A DNA stretch of 64,000 bases from Bacillota bacterium (GCA_026627385.1 JAPNUR010000007.1:1-64000); one strand, 5' to 3'. Positions 33,857 through 43,618 are shown, counted from the stretch's first letter. Translations and numbers: made by a program. Notes: a model not told the origin generated them from the sequence alone.

Positions 33857-35230
33857 ATGGCGGAATCTCCGCGTATTGGCATTGTGGGGCTGGGGGTCAA
33901 CAACCGGCCCTTGGTGCCGTTTCTGTTGGCCGAGGGTCATGCGTTGGCCGTATTTGACCGGCGTCCGCCGCGTGATATTGAAGACGAGTTATCAGCCCTC
34001 GGGGTTCGCGGCGATGTGCGCATTTATGGCGGGCCCGGCTACCTGGAAGATTTGGCTGAGACGCCTGTGACACGGGTTTACGTCACCCCGGGCATGCGAA
34101 AATACGGCCCCGAATTTGATCGGCTGCGCGCTCGCGGTGTGCACTTGACGTGTGAAACCGACCTCTTCTTGTCGCGTTGCCCGGCGCCGGTTATGGGGAT
34201 TACGGGTTCGGCCGGCAAGACAACCACCACTAGTTTGCTTGGCGACATGTTGCAGCGCGATGGACGCCACCCGGTTTTTGTCGGAGGGAATATCGGAAAA
34301 CCCCTATTGCCGTTGTTGGGCGCGATGACCGCGGACAGCTGGGTGGTCATGGAGTTGTCGAGCTTTCAGCTGGACCTGGTGGAGCACAGTCCTGCAGGTG
34401 CGGCGCTGTTGAACATTCGTCCCAACCACCTGGACATCCACCGCGACTTTGAGGATTACCAGCGGGCCAAGGCTAATATTTTGCGCTTTCAGAGCCCCGA
34501 CAATTGGGCGGTGCTGTCCTGGGATGACCCCCTGGTTCGGCGCCTGGCTCGGGGGATGGCAGGGCGCCAGGTGTTCTTTTCGCTGGAGTCCAGGCTCCCA
34601 ATGGGAGCCTATTGCGACGAGGGCCTCTTGATCTGGCAGACCCGGGAGATTCGCCGCCCGGTGATCGCGGAGACAGACTTGCGCCTCGTAGGACGGCATA
34701 ACGTGGCCAATGCGCTGGCTGCATTAGCCATGGCCACCTTGGCTGGCGCCCAATGGGAAGCTATCACCGACGCGTTATCGCAGTTTTCCGGCGTTCCTCA
34801 TCGCCTGGAGGTTGTCCTGGAGCGCGATGGCGTGCAGTTTGTGAACGACTCCATTGCCACAGCGCCCGATCGCACAGTCGCAGCCCTTGACGCCATACGC
34901 CGGCCGATCATCCTCATTTTAGGCGGATATGACAAAAAGTTGGATTACACTGTGTTAGGTCCCGCTCTCGCGGCGAGTCGCGTGCGGTTGGTGGTGGTGA
35001 CGGGGGCGACCCGAGAGGTTATGCGGGACGTGGTCCGGCGGTTTAGCGCCATCCCGGTGATAGAGGCGCAAAATTTTGACGACGCGGTCACGCGGGCCGT
35101 CACCGCGGCCACCAGAGGAGATGTTGTCTTGCTGTCTCCGGCGGCGGCCAGCTACGATGAGTTTCACAATTTTGAAGAGCGTGGCCGGCGATTTCGGGAG
35201 TTGGTCATGACCTTGACGGGGGCTCAGTGA
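33857..35230 (+). CDS. murD: UDP-N-acetylmuramoylalanine-D-glutamate ligase
   Basis: 457 residues. It adds D-glutamate to UDP-MurNAc-L-Ala in peptidoglycan synthesis. A Rossmann-like N-terminal domain (IGIVGLGVNNRPLVPFLL) is followed by the Mur ligase P-loop MGITGSAGKTTTTSLL (~115-130), ELSSFQLD, NIRPNHLDIHRDFEDY, and the C-terminal domain with FVNDSIATAPDRTVAALDAI and ILGGYDKKLDY. Family features are intact. It is separate from a division/cell-wall cluster, standing between aminotransferase and typA genes. The nearby D-amino-acid transaminase gene could supply its substrate. Confidence 0.94.
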   Translation: MAESPRIGIVGLGVNNRPLVPFLLAEGHALAVFDRRPPRDIEDELSALGVRGDVRIYGGPGYLEDLAETPVTRVYVTPGMRKYGPEFDRLRARGVHLTCETDLFLSRCPAPVMGITGSAGKTTTTSLLGDMLQRDGRHPVFVGGNIGKPLLPLLGAMTADSWVVMELSSFQLDLVEHSPAGAALLNIRPNHLDIHRDFEDYQRAKANILRFQSPDNWAVLSWDDPLVRRLARGMAGRQVFFSLESRLPMGAYCDEGLLIWQTREIRRPVIAETDLRLVGRHNVANALAALAMATLAGAQWEAITDALSQFSGVPHRLEVVLERDGVQFVNDSIATAPDRTVAALDAIRRPIILILGGYDKKLDYTVLGPALAASRVRLVVVTGATREVMRDVVRRFSAIPVIEAQNFDDAVTRAVTAATRGDVVLLSPAAASYDEFHNFEERGRRFRELVMTLTGAQ

Positions 35231-35261
35231 GTCTGGAGGAACAAATGGAGGGTTTCCAACC

Positions 35262-37088
35262 ATGCAACGGCAGGACTTGCGCAACGTCGCGATTATCGCC
35301 CATGTAGACCATGGCAAAACAACTTTAGTAGACGGGATGTTAAAGCAGTCAGGCACCTTTCGCGACGCCAGCCAGGTGGGAGAGCGCGTCTTAGATTCCT
35401 ACGATCTGGAGCGGGAGCGCGGGATCACGATTTTAGCCAAACACACGGCGGTCACCTATCAAGGCGTGGTGATTAATATTGTGGACACGCCGGGCCATGC
35501 CGATTTCGGGGGCGAGGTGGAGCGGATCTTGAGCATGGTGGATGGCGCGCTGCTCGTCGTCGATGCCCAGGAAGGCCCCATGCCGCAGACTCGTTATGTG
35601 CTGCACAAAGCGTTGGCTGCCGGATTAAAGCCCATCGTGGTCTTAAACAAGATGGACCGCGAGGGGGCACGCCCGGAGGCCGTTCACGAAGCGGTGCTGG
35701 AACTATTCCTCGATTTGGAGGCCTCGGACGAGCAGCTCGACTTTCCCGTGATTTACGCGTCGGCCAAGAGCGGCGTCGCGTCGCTGACCCCGAACCTCAA
35801 TCCGGATGGCGACCTTAAACCATTATTTGATGCGATTCTTCAGCACATTCCCTATCCAAGTGGCAATCCTGAAGATCCGTTGCAGATTTTGGTGACCACG
35901 CTGGATCACGATGATTATTTAGGGCGTCTGGCGATTGGCCGGGTGCAACAAGGACGCATCCGCGCTGGGCAAATTGTTGCGGTAGCCCATGGCGATGGCA
36001 CGATTGAGCGGGTGCGCCCGTCGAAATTGTTTGGGCGCATGGGCCTCAAGCGGGTGGAATTGAATGAGGCCACGGTGGGCGATATTGTCACCTTGGCGGG
36101 CCTGACCAGCGTGACCATTGGGGATACAGTCACCGACGCGGACCAACCGCTACCCTTGCCGCCGATTACCGTGGACGAGCCAACCTTGACTGTATTAGTG
36201 GGGGTGAATACGAGTCCCTTTGCGGGGCAGGAGGGACAGTTTGTGACCTCGCGTCACTTGCGAGAGCGCTTATATCGGGAAAAAGAGCGCAATGTGGCGC
36301 TGAAGGTGGAGGATACCGACGACCCGGAAGTGTTTCGCGTGTCCGGGCGCGGGGAATTGCACATTGGCATTTTGCTGGAACAGATGCGGCGCGAGGGCTA
36401 TGAAATGGAAGTCTCCAAGCCGGAGGTGATTTTGCGGGAAACACCCGAGGGCCTCATGGAACCCATGGAGCGGCTCTTTCTCGACGTGCCGGACGAGTAC
36501 CTCGGAGGCGTGATGGAACTCCTAGGGCCTCGCCGGGCGACGATGGTAGCCATGGGGCAGGCGGGGCCGCACCAGACGCGGCTGGAGTTCGTGATCTCGG
36601 CGCGAGGGCTGTTGGGATTTCGCTCGCAGTTTGTGACCGAGACGCGCGGCTATGGGGTGATGAATCACCTGTTTGACGGTTATGCGCCGTATTCCGGTCC
36701 TATCGAAGAAATGCCGCGGGGGGCGTTGGTGGCCATTGAAACTGGCGTGGCCACGTCCTATGCGCTGGATAATGCCCAAGAGCGCGGTGTGCTGTTCATC
36801 GGTCCGGGAACCCCGGTCTATGCGGGCATGGTGGTGGGTGAGCACAGCCGTCCCACGGATTTGGAAATTAATGTCTGTAAAAAGAAGCACGTGACCAATA
36901 TGCGCAATGCCAATGCGGAGGAAGGGATTCGCCTAACGCCGCCGCGCCTTTTGACGCTGGACCAGGCGCTGGAGTATGTCAAAGCCGACGAACTCGTGGA
37001 AATCACGCCCAAAAGCATTCGCTTGCGCAAGGCCACTCTTGACCCCCACCAGCGAAAGCGCGAGCGCATGGTGCGGCAAGCGCGTTAA
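35262..37088 (+). CDS. typA: Ribosome-associated translational GTPase TypA/BipA
   Basis: 608 residues, full length. The GTPase domain has G1 [15 protein letters not shown], switch [16 protein letters not shown] and NKMD. Beta-barrel and EF-G-like domains follow ([20 protein letters not shown]). The unique C-terminal domain carries [19 protein letters not shown]. It supports ribosome assembly and growth under cold and other stress. The ATG is behind a weak GGAGGAAC/GGAGGG pair. Its stop is one base from the dnaE start, so the two are probably cotranscribed. Confidence 0.97.
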   Translation: MQRQDLRNVAIIAHVDHGKTTLVDGMLKQSGTFRDASQVGERVLDSYDLERERGITILAKHTAVTYQGVVINIVDTPGHADFGGEVERILSMVDGALLVVDAQEGPMPQTRYVLHKALAAGLKPIVVLNKMDREGARPEAVHEAVLELFLDLEASDEQLDFPVIYASAKSGVASLTPNLNPDGDLKPLFDAILQHIPYPSGNPEDPLQILVTTLDHDDYLGRLAIGRVQQGRIRAGQIVAVAHGDGTIERVRPSKLFGRMGLKRVELNEATVGDIVTLAGLTSVTIGDTVTDADQPLPLPPITVDEPTLTVLVGVNTSPFAGQEGQFVTSRHLRERLYREKERNVALKVEDTDDPEVFRVSGRGELHIGILLEQMRREGYEMEVSKPEVILRETPEGLMEPMERLFLDVPDEYLGGVMELLGPRRATMVAMGQAGPHQTRLEFVISARGLLGFRSQFVTETRGYGVMNHLFDGYAPYSGPIEEMPRGALVAIETGVATSYALDNAQERGVLFIGPGTPVYAGMVVGEHSRPTDLEINVCKKKHVTNMRNANAEEGIRLTPPRLLTLDQALEYVKADELVEITPKSIRLRKATLDPHQRKRERMVRQAR

Positions 37089-37089
37089 C

Positions 37090-39840
37090 ATGCATCCGCC
37101 GTTGACTGATGTGGCGTCCAGTTTTTCCTTGGGGCGATCCTTGTGGACGGTCGAGGGACTCGTGGCGGCACTAAAAAGCCGTAAATTTCAGCAAGCGTGC
37201 CTGACCGATTGGGAAACGCTGGCCGCCGTGGAGGCGTTTGACCGCTTGATGCGGCAGGAGGGCCTCGTCCCCTGGGTAGGGATAAGCTTTGCCCTGGATG
37301 TGAGCGGCATTCCCCGCGAGGTGCGGCTGGTGGCTACGAGCGATAGAGGTTGGCCGGCGCTGGTCAATTTTCGCGAGGCGGCCCGACAGCCCACGGCCGG
37401 TGTTGTGGCCATCGTCGGCGCTACCGATGACCCTTGGTGGGAACGGGAACCCGATTGGCAAGATCGCCCCGATGTAGTGGTCGAGTTGAAGCCTCACCAG
37501 CGCGAGTGGCTGGATCGATTGCCCGCGCGGTGGCACTGGGTGCCGCATTGTCGCGTGCGCTATGCGGAACCTCCGGATCGCGACGCCCTTCGCGTCTTAG
37601 CGGCGGTGGTCGGATCCCCGGTCGATGCGACCGCTAGCCAGCTGCCCTCATCGCCTGTCGATTGGCTCCAACCGTTTCGGGCGTGGCCCCAAGAGGCCTT
37701 GTGGCAACCCGAGGGGGGGGATTCGGTCTTTTCCGACCGTCGCTGGAAATTTCCTCATTTTGGCCCCGGCGATGAAGCCGTGATCCTGAAAACATTAGCC
37801 GAGCGGGGGCTTGCCGAGCGCTACCGGGGCAACGTGCCCCCCAAAGCCCAGGCACAACTGGCGCGGGAGCTGGAGATCATTACGTCGCTGGGATTTGCCG
37901 GATATTTTTTGATTGTCCAGGACTTGGTGCACTGGGCCCGTCGGCAGAACATCCGCGTCGGACCGGGGCGCGGATCGGCCGCTGCTTCCCTAGTATCGTA
38001 TGCGCTCGGCATTACGGTGGCCAATCCTTTGGATTATGGACTCGTGTTTGAACGTTTTTTGAACCCCGCGCGGCGCAATTGGCCAGACATTGACCTGGAC
38101 TTTGAAGATACCCGGCGCGGTGACGTGATTCAATACTTGCGGGATCGCCATGGTGTTGATCGCGTGGCGCAAGTGGGAACTTACGGGACGCTGGCGGCGC
38201 GGGCAGCGCTGCGCGACGTGGCCCGGGTGCTAGGCCTGGATCCCGCGAAGGTCCAGACAGTGATGGGGCGTATTGACTGGGCGCTGCACGATCACCTGGA
38301 CGCCCATTGGGCAGAACTGGTGGAGGCTGCTCGGGCGGTCGGCTTAAGTGGCTCATGGCTGTCCTTAGCCCGGCGTCTCGAAGGCCTTCCCCGCCACCGG
38401 TCCACCCATGCGGCTGGGGTGATAGTGACGCCGGAGCCGCTGTCGCGCCTGCTCTTGTGCCATGGGGACAGGGATAGCGGATGGGTGACCGACTTTGAGA
38501 TGGATGCCTTAGAGCGATTGGGATTTGTGAAGCTGGACATCCTGGGATTACGCACGTTAACCTTGGTCGCGCACATCGAAGAAGCGCTAGGCGCTCATGA
38601 CTACGCGATCGAGTCCGTGCCCGGTCAGGATGACCTAACCCTTAAATTGCTGGCGCGCGGGGACACGGACGGGGTGTTTCAGTTGGATGGGCGCGGGGTG
38701 AAAACCCTCCTTCGACAAATGAAACCCCGCTCGCGCGAAGAGGTCATGGTGGTTTTAGCGCTTTATCGCCCAGGCCCCATGGATGCCATTCACGATTTTC
38801 TCAAGCGTCGCCGCCAAGGATATCAGCCGTCGGCCGAGGATCCTTGGGAAGCGCTGTGTGCCGACACGTTTGGCATTTTAGTGTACCAAGAACAATTAAT
38901 TGCTGCCGTGCAACAGCTGGCAGGCTTATCCCTGGCAGAAGCGGACTTAGTGCGCCGGGCCATTTCGAAAAAGGATCAGGAGCTGTTAGCCGCCGAGGGT
39001 CAGCGGCTCATAGGGGCCATGACTGCCCGTGGTTATCGGGAAGAGCAGGCCGAGCGGTTTTGGCAGTTAGTGCGCTCCTTTGGCGACTACGGGTTTAACA
39101 AGGCGCATGCGGTCAGCTATGGCCTCTTAAGCTATTATTTGGCCTATTTAAAGGCCCACTATCCGTTGCCATTTTGGGCCGCCCAGCTGACGGTTCATGA
39201 TCATTCCGACAAGTTGAAAGAGGTGATGCGCCAAGCCGTCAGTCAGGGCATTGAGGTGCGGCCGCCCCACGTCAATATGAGTGGCTCCACATTTGTTGTG
39301 GAGGATCAGGCGATCCGGGCGGGACTCACCCTCGTTCGCGGCATCGGGGCCGACAGCGTGTCCGCCATTTTGGCCGAGCGGGCGGGCGGCGGCGCATACA
39401 CGTCTACTCGGCAACTGGCGGATCGCCTGAAGCACCGCCTGAACCCGCGGGCCTTGGCGGCCTTAGACGCGGCAGGAGCACTGGCAGGATTGGGACGGTT
39501 AGAGGAGACGCAAATGACGCTCTTTGATGCCCCTGTCGAACGGGAAATAGCTCCAAGATCGATTTCATGGCGCGCGCTGACCGGTTTTGGGTGGCCAGTG
39601 GCTGTAGGGCCTATTTACGTGCGGGTGGAAGGAGACGAATGGATCCCACGGGTCGCGGTAGCCATTGGCGCACTGGCTAAGGATTATCCAGGGGCGTTAG
39701 AGGTTCAGTTAATCAAATCGTCGCAAAAAGCGCAGACGCTGGGCGGAGTGACGTTGGCAGGCCATTGGCAGGCGATAGAGGCGATTAAGCGCCTCGAAGG
39801 CGTGGTGGCAGCAGGGCGTCAAGTGAGGTTCCGTGAATAG
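37090..39840 (+). CDS. dnaE: DNA polymerase III alpha subunit, short DnaE type
   Basis: 916 residues, some 150-250 shorter than usual DnaE. The N-terminal PHP region is worn down: where active PHP domains have HxHSxYS and LTDH, this protein has VASSFSLGRS and CLTDW, so nuclease metal binding is not expected. The palm is complete: GYFLIVQDLVHWAR, GPGRGSAAASLVSYALG and the catalytic aspartates in WPDIDLDFED (~331-340). The fingers and helix-hairpin-helix region end near FDAP, followed by a short tail with little of the OB/tau-binding domain. Bacillota usually pair such a DnaE with PolC, so it may extend primers or do repair synthesis rather than main replication. The start is one base after typA. 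Confidence 0.9.
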   Translation: MHPPLTDVASSFSLGRSLWTVEGLVAALKSRKFQQACLTDWETLAAVEAFDRLMRQEGLVPWVGISFALDVSGIPREVRLVATSDRGWPALVNFREAARQPTAGVVAIVGATDDPWWEREPDWQDRPDVVVELKPHQREWLDRLPARWHWVPHCRVRYAEPPDRDALRVLAAVVGSPVDATASQLPSSPVDWLQPFRAWPQEALWQPEGGDSVFSDRRWKFPHFGPGDEAVILKTLAERGLAERYRGNVPPKAQAQLARELEIITSLGFAGYFLIVQDLVHWARRQNIRVGPGRGSAAASLVSYALGITVANPLDYGLVFERFLNPARRNWPDIDLDFEDTRRGDVIQYLRDRHGVDRVAQVGTYGTLAARAALRDVARVLGLDPAKVQTVMGRIDWALHDHLDAHWAELVEAARAVGLSGSWLSLARRLEGLPRHRSTHAAGVIVTPEPLSRLLLCHGDRDSGWVTDFEMDALERLGFVKLDILGLRTLTLVAHIEEALGAHDYAIESVPGQDDLTLKLLARGDTDGVFQLDGRGVKTLLRQMKPRSREEVMVVLALYRPGPMDAIHDFLKRRRQGYQPSAEDPWEALCADTFGILVYQEQLIAAVQQLAGLSLAEADLVRRAISKKDQELLAAEGQRLIGAMTARGYREEQAERFWQLVRSFGDYGFNKAHAVSYGLLSYYLAYLKAHYPLPFWAAQLTVHDHSDKLKEVMRQAVSQGIEVRPPHVNMSGSTFVVEDQAIRAGLTLVRGIGADSVSAILAERAGGGAYTSTRQLADRLKHRLNPRALAALDAAGALAGLGRLEETQMTLFDAPVEREIAPRSISWRALTGFGWPVAVGPIYVRVEGDEWIPRVAVAIGALAKDYPGALEVQLIKSSQKAQTLGGVTLAGHWQAIEAIKRLEGVVAAGRQVRFRE

Positions 39841-39885
39841 CGGGGGACGTGCTTCCCGTGGCGGTCGGATTCGGCCATTGCCGCT

Positions 39886-40641
39886 CTACGCTAAACACGC
39901 GTCACAGTAAATCTCGCTAGCCATGTCGGGATGCCACTGGCCCAACCGGAATAGCCCATCCAGGAGGGCGGTGCCGAGTTGGTCTCGGAGCTGCGCCATC
40001 TGTGCGTGAGTAAAGGGTTTTAAAAAGTAGCCGCCCGATTGCAAAATCGTGAAGCCCGCTGACCGGAGCTCTTCCTGAAGATGTACGCGAGTATAGACGC
40101 GGGGTTGGCCCAGTGCCTCATTGATGGCACTCGGAGTGGTGACGTCGTCAATTAAGCCCATCGCGCACGCTAATTGGCGATGTAGCGAGTGGGCATTCGG
40201 GACGCTGACGTGCAAAATGGTGTGCGTTTTCATGAGAGCGGCGGCTGCCCGGAGCAGATCCTGGGGATCCTTCACCTCATGCAACACGCCCGCCATGACG
40301 ATGACGTCTGGCCCGTGAGGCAGCCGGTCATGCACGGCGGCCACGGTGTCTTCAAAGAAACCGCCGAGCAACACCTGATGCGGCAACCGCCGCGCCGCCT
40401 CATGTTGCAAGAAGAGGGGCGATGGCTCGACAGTCACCCACGCATCGACGGGCGCATGATCCACGAGGTACCGTTCATAAAGGGACTCGAGGCCGCAACC
40501 CACCTCAACGACGGACGTGGGATGCCACGTGTGAAGCCGTTCGACCAGAAAGGCTTGGCGATAGCGGACGAGAATCGGTTCAAACGGCACCGTAGGATAT
40601 GATCGTTGGTAATCGCGAATGTGTTTGTCCTTACTGTCCAT
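39886..40641 (-). CDS. Class I SAM-dependent methyltransferase of unknown substrate
   Basis: 251 residues. The SAM motif I is SVVEVGCGLESLYERYL (~43-59) and motif II-III follows as VIVMAGVLHEVKDPQDLLRA. The latter half has SVPNAHSLHRQLACAMG, as in methyltransferases acting on sugars or lipids. Two cysteines end the protein (EIYCDACLA). ATG 40641 follows GGAGGTCACG. It lies convergent with dnaE and 268 bp downstream of a peptidase gene on the same strand. The substrate is not evident. Confidence 0.8.
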   Translation of the reverse strand: MDSKDKHIRDYQRSYPTVPFEPILVRYRQAFLVERLHTWHPTSVVEVGCGLESLYERYLVDHAPVDAWVTVEPSPLFLQHEAARRLPHQVLLGGFFEDTVAAVHDRLPHGPDVIVMAGVLHEVKDPQDLLRAAAALMKTHTILHVSVPNAHSLHRQLACAMGLIDDVTTPSAINEALGQPRVYTRVHLQEELRSAGFTILQSGGYFLKPFTHAQMAQLRDQLGTALLDGLFRLGQWHPDMASEIYCDACLA

Positions 40642-40838
40642 CGTGACCTCCGGATCCAGTCATGGGTGTGGCATTCGCGCTGAAGGTGGTTAATTCCTTG
40701 CGCCAATAAGGTCTAGCGAGACTTTTTCTTACCGGTGGAATACCGGTATGCGCGAACGGCATAATCAGGCTTTTGGTCCTTCGCGTTGGGCACGCATGTC
40801 TGCCTGCCCCCCTCGAATATCTGACATGTTGCACAGAT

Positions 40839-40873
40839 CCTACTCGGAAGTCCGGCCCTCCCTTCCGAGTAGG
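40839..40873. terminator. Perfect 12-bp inverted repeat downstream of the peptidase gene
   Basis: CCTACTCGGAAG (40839-40850) and CTTCCGAGTAGG (40862-40873) pair without mismatch around an 11-nt loop. It lies 37 bases beyond the stop of the minus-strand peptidase gene, where a terminator would be expected, but no T-run follows on either strand. It may act as an mRNA end or a Rho-assisted stop. Confidence 0.45.
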
Positions 40874-40909
40874 CCGCTCGCGAGAATTAGGCTCGCCCGG
40901 GCCGCGCGT

Positions 40910-41797
40910 CTATCCTCCGCGTTGGGTGCCGACGGTGCGGTGCCAGGCATCAAACAGCGCTTGAGGCGTCCCAAGGTGGTAGACGCGGTCCAGCGCGCGG
41001 TAGAAGGGTACGTCCTCAGCTAGTGCATTGAGGAGTCGAAGGAAGGCGCCATGTCCGTGGACGGTTTCGAGGTATTCGACCATGGCTAGGCCTTCCCGGT
41101 ACGCGCGACTTTGATTGGGAAGGTCGTAAAACGTGGCGTTTCCCAGCTGCGCCATGGAATAGAGAGGTCCGGTCAGCGCGTTGGTGGGCGTAATCCATTG
41201 GTAGCCGGTGACGCGGTAATCTTCGTACTGAGCGACCCCCTCATTAAACCAGTGCGGGTAATCTTGGTCGGCTTTGAGGTCTAACAAGGCGTGCCCTAAC
41301 TCGTGGGGAACGGGTCCATCGAGGCGAAACGTGTTCACGGCGGCCCGGCTCGTGCCCAGCCATGCCTTTGGCGATAAAATATCAATGATGCCATCGTATT
41401 CGTAGCCGATATTGTCGATATCCGGTGCCTCGCCGACGGCGTGATTGATGGCTGCCTCCGTGGGGTAGACGACGATGACCAGCGGATGATGCGGATATTC
41501 GTCCAGATTCTTTTCCTCGAACGGGAGTGCTTGGGTTGCGATGCTCAAGACGAGGGTAGCCTCGCGCTGTTGCCCTGGGGGATAGTACACGCGAAAGGCG
41601 TGATTTTGCAGGACAGGCCAGTTTCTCAAGCGCCATTCAGTCAGGCGAATATCCACGGTGCGACTGATCACGTAGGTGAGCCGCGCCAGCGGCCGGTAGC
41701 TGACCCATCCCCCGATCATTAACGCGATCACGATCGCGAGACCGACAAATAGCTGACGGGAGCGTGGGGCTGTTGTTCCTTGCTGCGGATTGACCAT
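40910..41797 (-). CDS. Membrane-anchored zinc metallopeptidase (peptidase MA-like)
   Basis: 295 residues. One N-terminal membrane segment (FVGLAIVIALMIGGWVSY) anchors the protein, with the rest outside the cell. The gluzincin motif is PVPHELGHALLDLKADQDYP, followed by HWFNEGVAQYEDY, giving HExxH plus the downstream Glu ligand. The preceding PLVIVVYPTEAAINHAVGE is typical of the peptidase MA family. GGGGGTGA precedes the ATG. Its substrates are unknown; a role in envelope or spore-surface protein turnover is possible. No inhibitor or partner gene is next to it. Confidence 0.85.
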   Translation of the reverse strand: MVNPQQGTTAPRSRQLFVGLAIVIALMIGGWVSYRPLARLTYVISRTVDIRLTEWRLRNWPVLQNHAFRVYYPPGQQREATLVLSIATQALPFEEKNLDEYPHHPLVIVVYPTEAAINHAVGEAPDIDNIGYEYDGIIDILSPKAWLGTSRAAVNTFRLDGPVPHELGHALLDLKADQDYPHWFNEGVAQYEDYRVTGYQWITPTNALTGPLYSMAQLGNATFYDLPNQSRAYREGLAMVEYLETVHGHGAFLRLLNALAEDVPFYRALDRVYHLGTPQALFDAWHRTVGTQRGG

Positions 41798-41875
41798 GCT
41801 GTCACCCCCGGGCTATTGTAGCAGCCCTGAGGGGTGACGGACGGCGGTAATCGCCGGTGGGTCTGGAAAGAGCAT

Positions 41876-42433
41876 CTAACGCAGCCAACGGGTGCGCGAT
41901 GCCGCGGGCGTGCGCGTTGAAACGCCGATTTGGGCGGGATAGCCGAGACGGACAAAAGCCACCGGGGTTTCCGACGCGCTGAGGCCTAACCAGGCGCGCA
42001 CCTCGTCATCCGTGGTGAGCGGTCCCGTATGCCAGTAACTCGCAATCCCGTAATCCCACGCGACTAAAAAGATATTGTAGGTGGCCATGACCGTGGCGGC
42101 ATAATCTTCTTGCCGCCGCACCGGATCCGGGTCCACAGCTTGGACTACCACAATGACGGCCGCAGACTCCACAAATTCGCGTTCCGCGCGTTCGGCGCGG
42201 GCTTGGGCGGTGGGCTGCCCTTGCCGTTTACGGAGTACCGCCTGGTAACGGAGGCGGGCTAATTCGTGAAGGCTGTGATCTTTGACGACAATAAAGCGCC
42301 AGGGCTCGGTCACGTGATGATTGGGCACCCATGGCGCATAACTTAGAATTTCTTCCAATACCCCGTCGGCAATCGGTTTAGGGACAAACTGCCGCGCCGA
42401 GCGGCGTGCCCGCAACACCTCTTTCAATTCCAT
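41876..42433 (-). CDS. Nitroreductase-family flavoprotein
   Basis: 185 residues. The FMN-binding start is MELKEVLRARRSARQF, followed by APWVPNHHVTEPWRFIVV, and the late block AWDYGIASYWHTGP and VAFVRLGYPAQ. It uses NAD(P)H and FMN to reduce nitro, quinone or enone compounds. Members of this short group have been assigned roles from detoxification to cofactor modification. GGAGAGGGGGG precedes the ATG. It is a single gene next to the non-coding zone, which starts with an 8-bp hairpin at 42497-42529. Confidence 0.88.
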   Translation of the reverse strand: MELKEVLRARRSARQFVPKPIADGVLEEILSYAPWVPNHHVTEPWRFIVVKDHSLHELARLRYQAVLRKRQGQPTAQARAERAEREFVESAAVIVVVQAVDPDPVRRQEDYAATVMATYNIFLVAWDYGIASYWHTGPLTTDDEVRAWLGLSASETPVAFVRLGYPAQIGVSTRTPAASRTRWLR

Positions 42434-42706
42434 GACGACCCCCCTCTCCTGAGCCGCCTTTTAGCATAACGAATAATACAGGACCCGCCAAGGGATCACG
42501 GGATATGATAACACCTGTGGGATCCCGTGACGCAGTGGCAGACTGAGGAACACCGTGAGTGGGGCTGAACAATGTAGACGCTCGAGTCATCCCTGAATAA
42601 GAACCGCGACCGGCCGCCGGATATCGCAGGCAGCACCGCCAATGCAGTGTCTTGCGACAACCCAAACTTCAAGGAGTGCTTCCATGGATCAGGGATCACG
42701 ACCCAC

Positions 42707-42920
42707 CTTAACCTGGACGGATGGAAGGTGATTACCGTGGAGGAGACCGATGCCCCGCGACCGTCGCAATGCCCGTATTGTAGCCATGCAGCCTCCACCG
42801 CCGCGGGATGTAAGCGCCCCGGCGGGTGCTCCCCTGAGCGGCCGGCGCCGACCCGTGACGGTGACCTGGGTACTGCGCCGGTGGCGCTGTGTGGCGGGTC
42901 AGCAGACGGTCTGCTCCTGA
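42707..42920 (+). pseudogene. Degraded ISL3-family transposase N-terminus (tentative)
   Basis: One frame reads LNLDGWKVITVEETD and, after a short gap, SQCPYCSHAA. This resembles the start of ISL3-family transposases, where LNLPGW-V-x-V-x-E-x-D leads to a CPxC zinc site. Another frame shortly after reads RRPVTVTWVLRRWRCVAGQQ, similar to the next family segment in which a basic strand ends in RRxRC. A frameshift between them, internal losses and a stop at 42918-42920 make this a fragment. No ends were identified. Confidence 0.4.
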
Positions 42921-43184
42921 CCGGCGGGGCGTTGCCCGTGGTGGTCGGCCCACCGGCGGAGGTATTCTTGGAGGTGCTCGGTGAGGGAGCTTCGGCGCCC
43001 CTCTTTTTTCTTTGTTTCGGGATGGACCGGTCATGCTGTCCATTTCGCTGAGTGGTTTTTGGCTTGTTTCCCCACAGTAGTCAAATCACGGCCCTGGCGT
43101 CGACATCACAACGCGGTTTTTGTGATCTCGTGTGCGTGGCCTGGCCTATGCGACGTGCTATCCTCCTCTTGGCATCCCGAGCGG

Positions 43185-43248
43185 CCTTGAGGCGCCTTCG
43201 GCTTTCTGGCTAGGAGACCCGGCTGCCTGCCGAAGCGCCGCGTCAAGG
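43185..43248 (+). other. Structured RNA-like element of unknown identity
   Basis: The outer stem CCTTGA (43185-43190) pairs with TCAAGG (43243-43248). The inner stem GGCGCCTTCGGC (43191-43202) pairs with GCCGAAGCGCC (43229-43239) with one bulge. A 26-nt internal part contains the smaller pairing GGC/GCC, and the outer stem is followed by GGGTGAGACC. The nested, GC-rich fold with flanking purine tract recalls the transcript ends of TnpB-type transposons or a small regulatory RNA. I could not assign it to any known class. Confidence 0.35.
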
Positions 43249-43333
43249 GGGTGAGACCGATGCATCTGTGGATTCTGGTGAAGCCCCGTGATGGTTGGAA
43301 TAGCCTGGTTAAAACAGCGCGGTACGTAAATAA

Positions 43334-43362
43334 ATACCACTCTGTACGAAACAGAGTGGTAT
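43334..43362. repeat. Perfect 12-bp inverted repeat with 5-nt loop
   Basis: ATACCACTCTGT (43334-43345) and ACAGAGTGGTAT (43351-43362) pair without mismatch around ACGAA. There is no T-run, so intrinsic termination is unlikely. Its symmetry and position 257 bp before the Dam gene make a protein-binding or transposon-end site possible. Confidence 0.8.
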
Positions 43363-43618
43363 CGCGCCAAATACTTCGCTCGACAGGGTCTCCAACTGCT
43401 CCCGTCTTCTTTTGAAGGCGTCGACCAGGCAGGATGATGTGAGAACGGGTAGAAATCTTGTCAAACCGTGACAAAGCCTACGGGTTTTGCCACAATGGGC
43501 ATGTCTGGGGAGATAATTCGATAGCCTTCATGGCCGGAAGGCGGGACGATAGCAGAGGCGAGGGAAATACAGGCGAAACGTATGCCCCGCGCGCTCGCGC
43601 AGCTAAGGAGGATCTGCG

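Larger units (their letters stand above)
42921..43618. other. Non-coding zone with strong folded elements upstream of dam
   Basis: About 700 bp without a supported gene. It holds a two-stem structured element (43185-43248) and a perfect hairpin (43334-43362), listed separately. A 51-codon frame, 43260-43415, starts at an ATG five bases after AGGGGGTGAG but has no family features and contains the perfect hairpin. A possible Dam-gene leader lies just before AAGGAGG at 43604-43610. Confidence 0.45.

Noticed and set aside
43260-43415. 51-codon frame with a fair ribosome site upstream of dam
   Set aside because: Contains a perfect 12-bp hairpin and lacks any recognisable motif; kept only as part of the region note.
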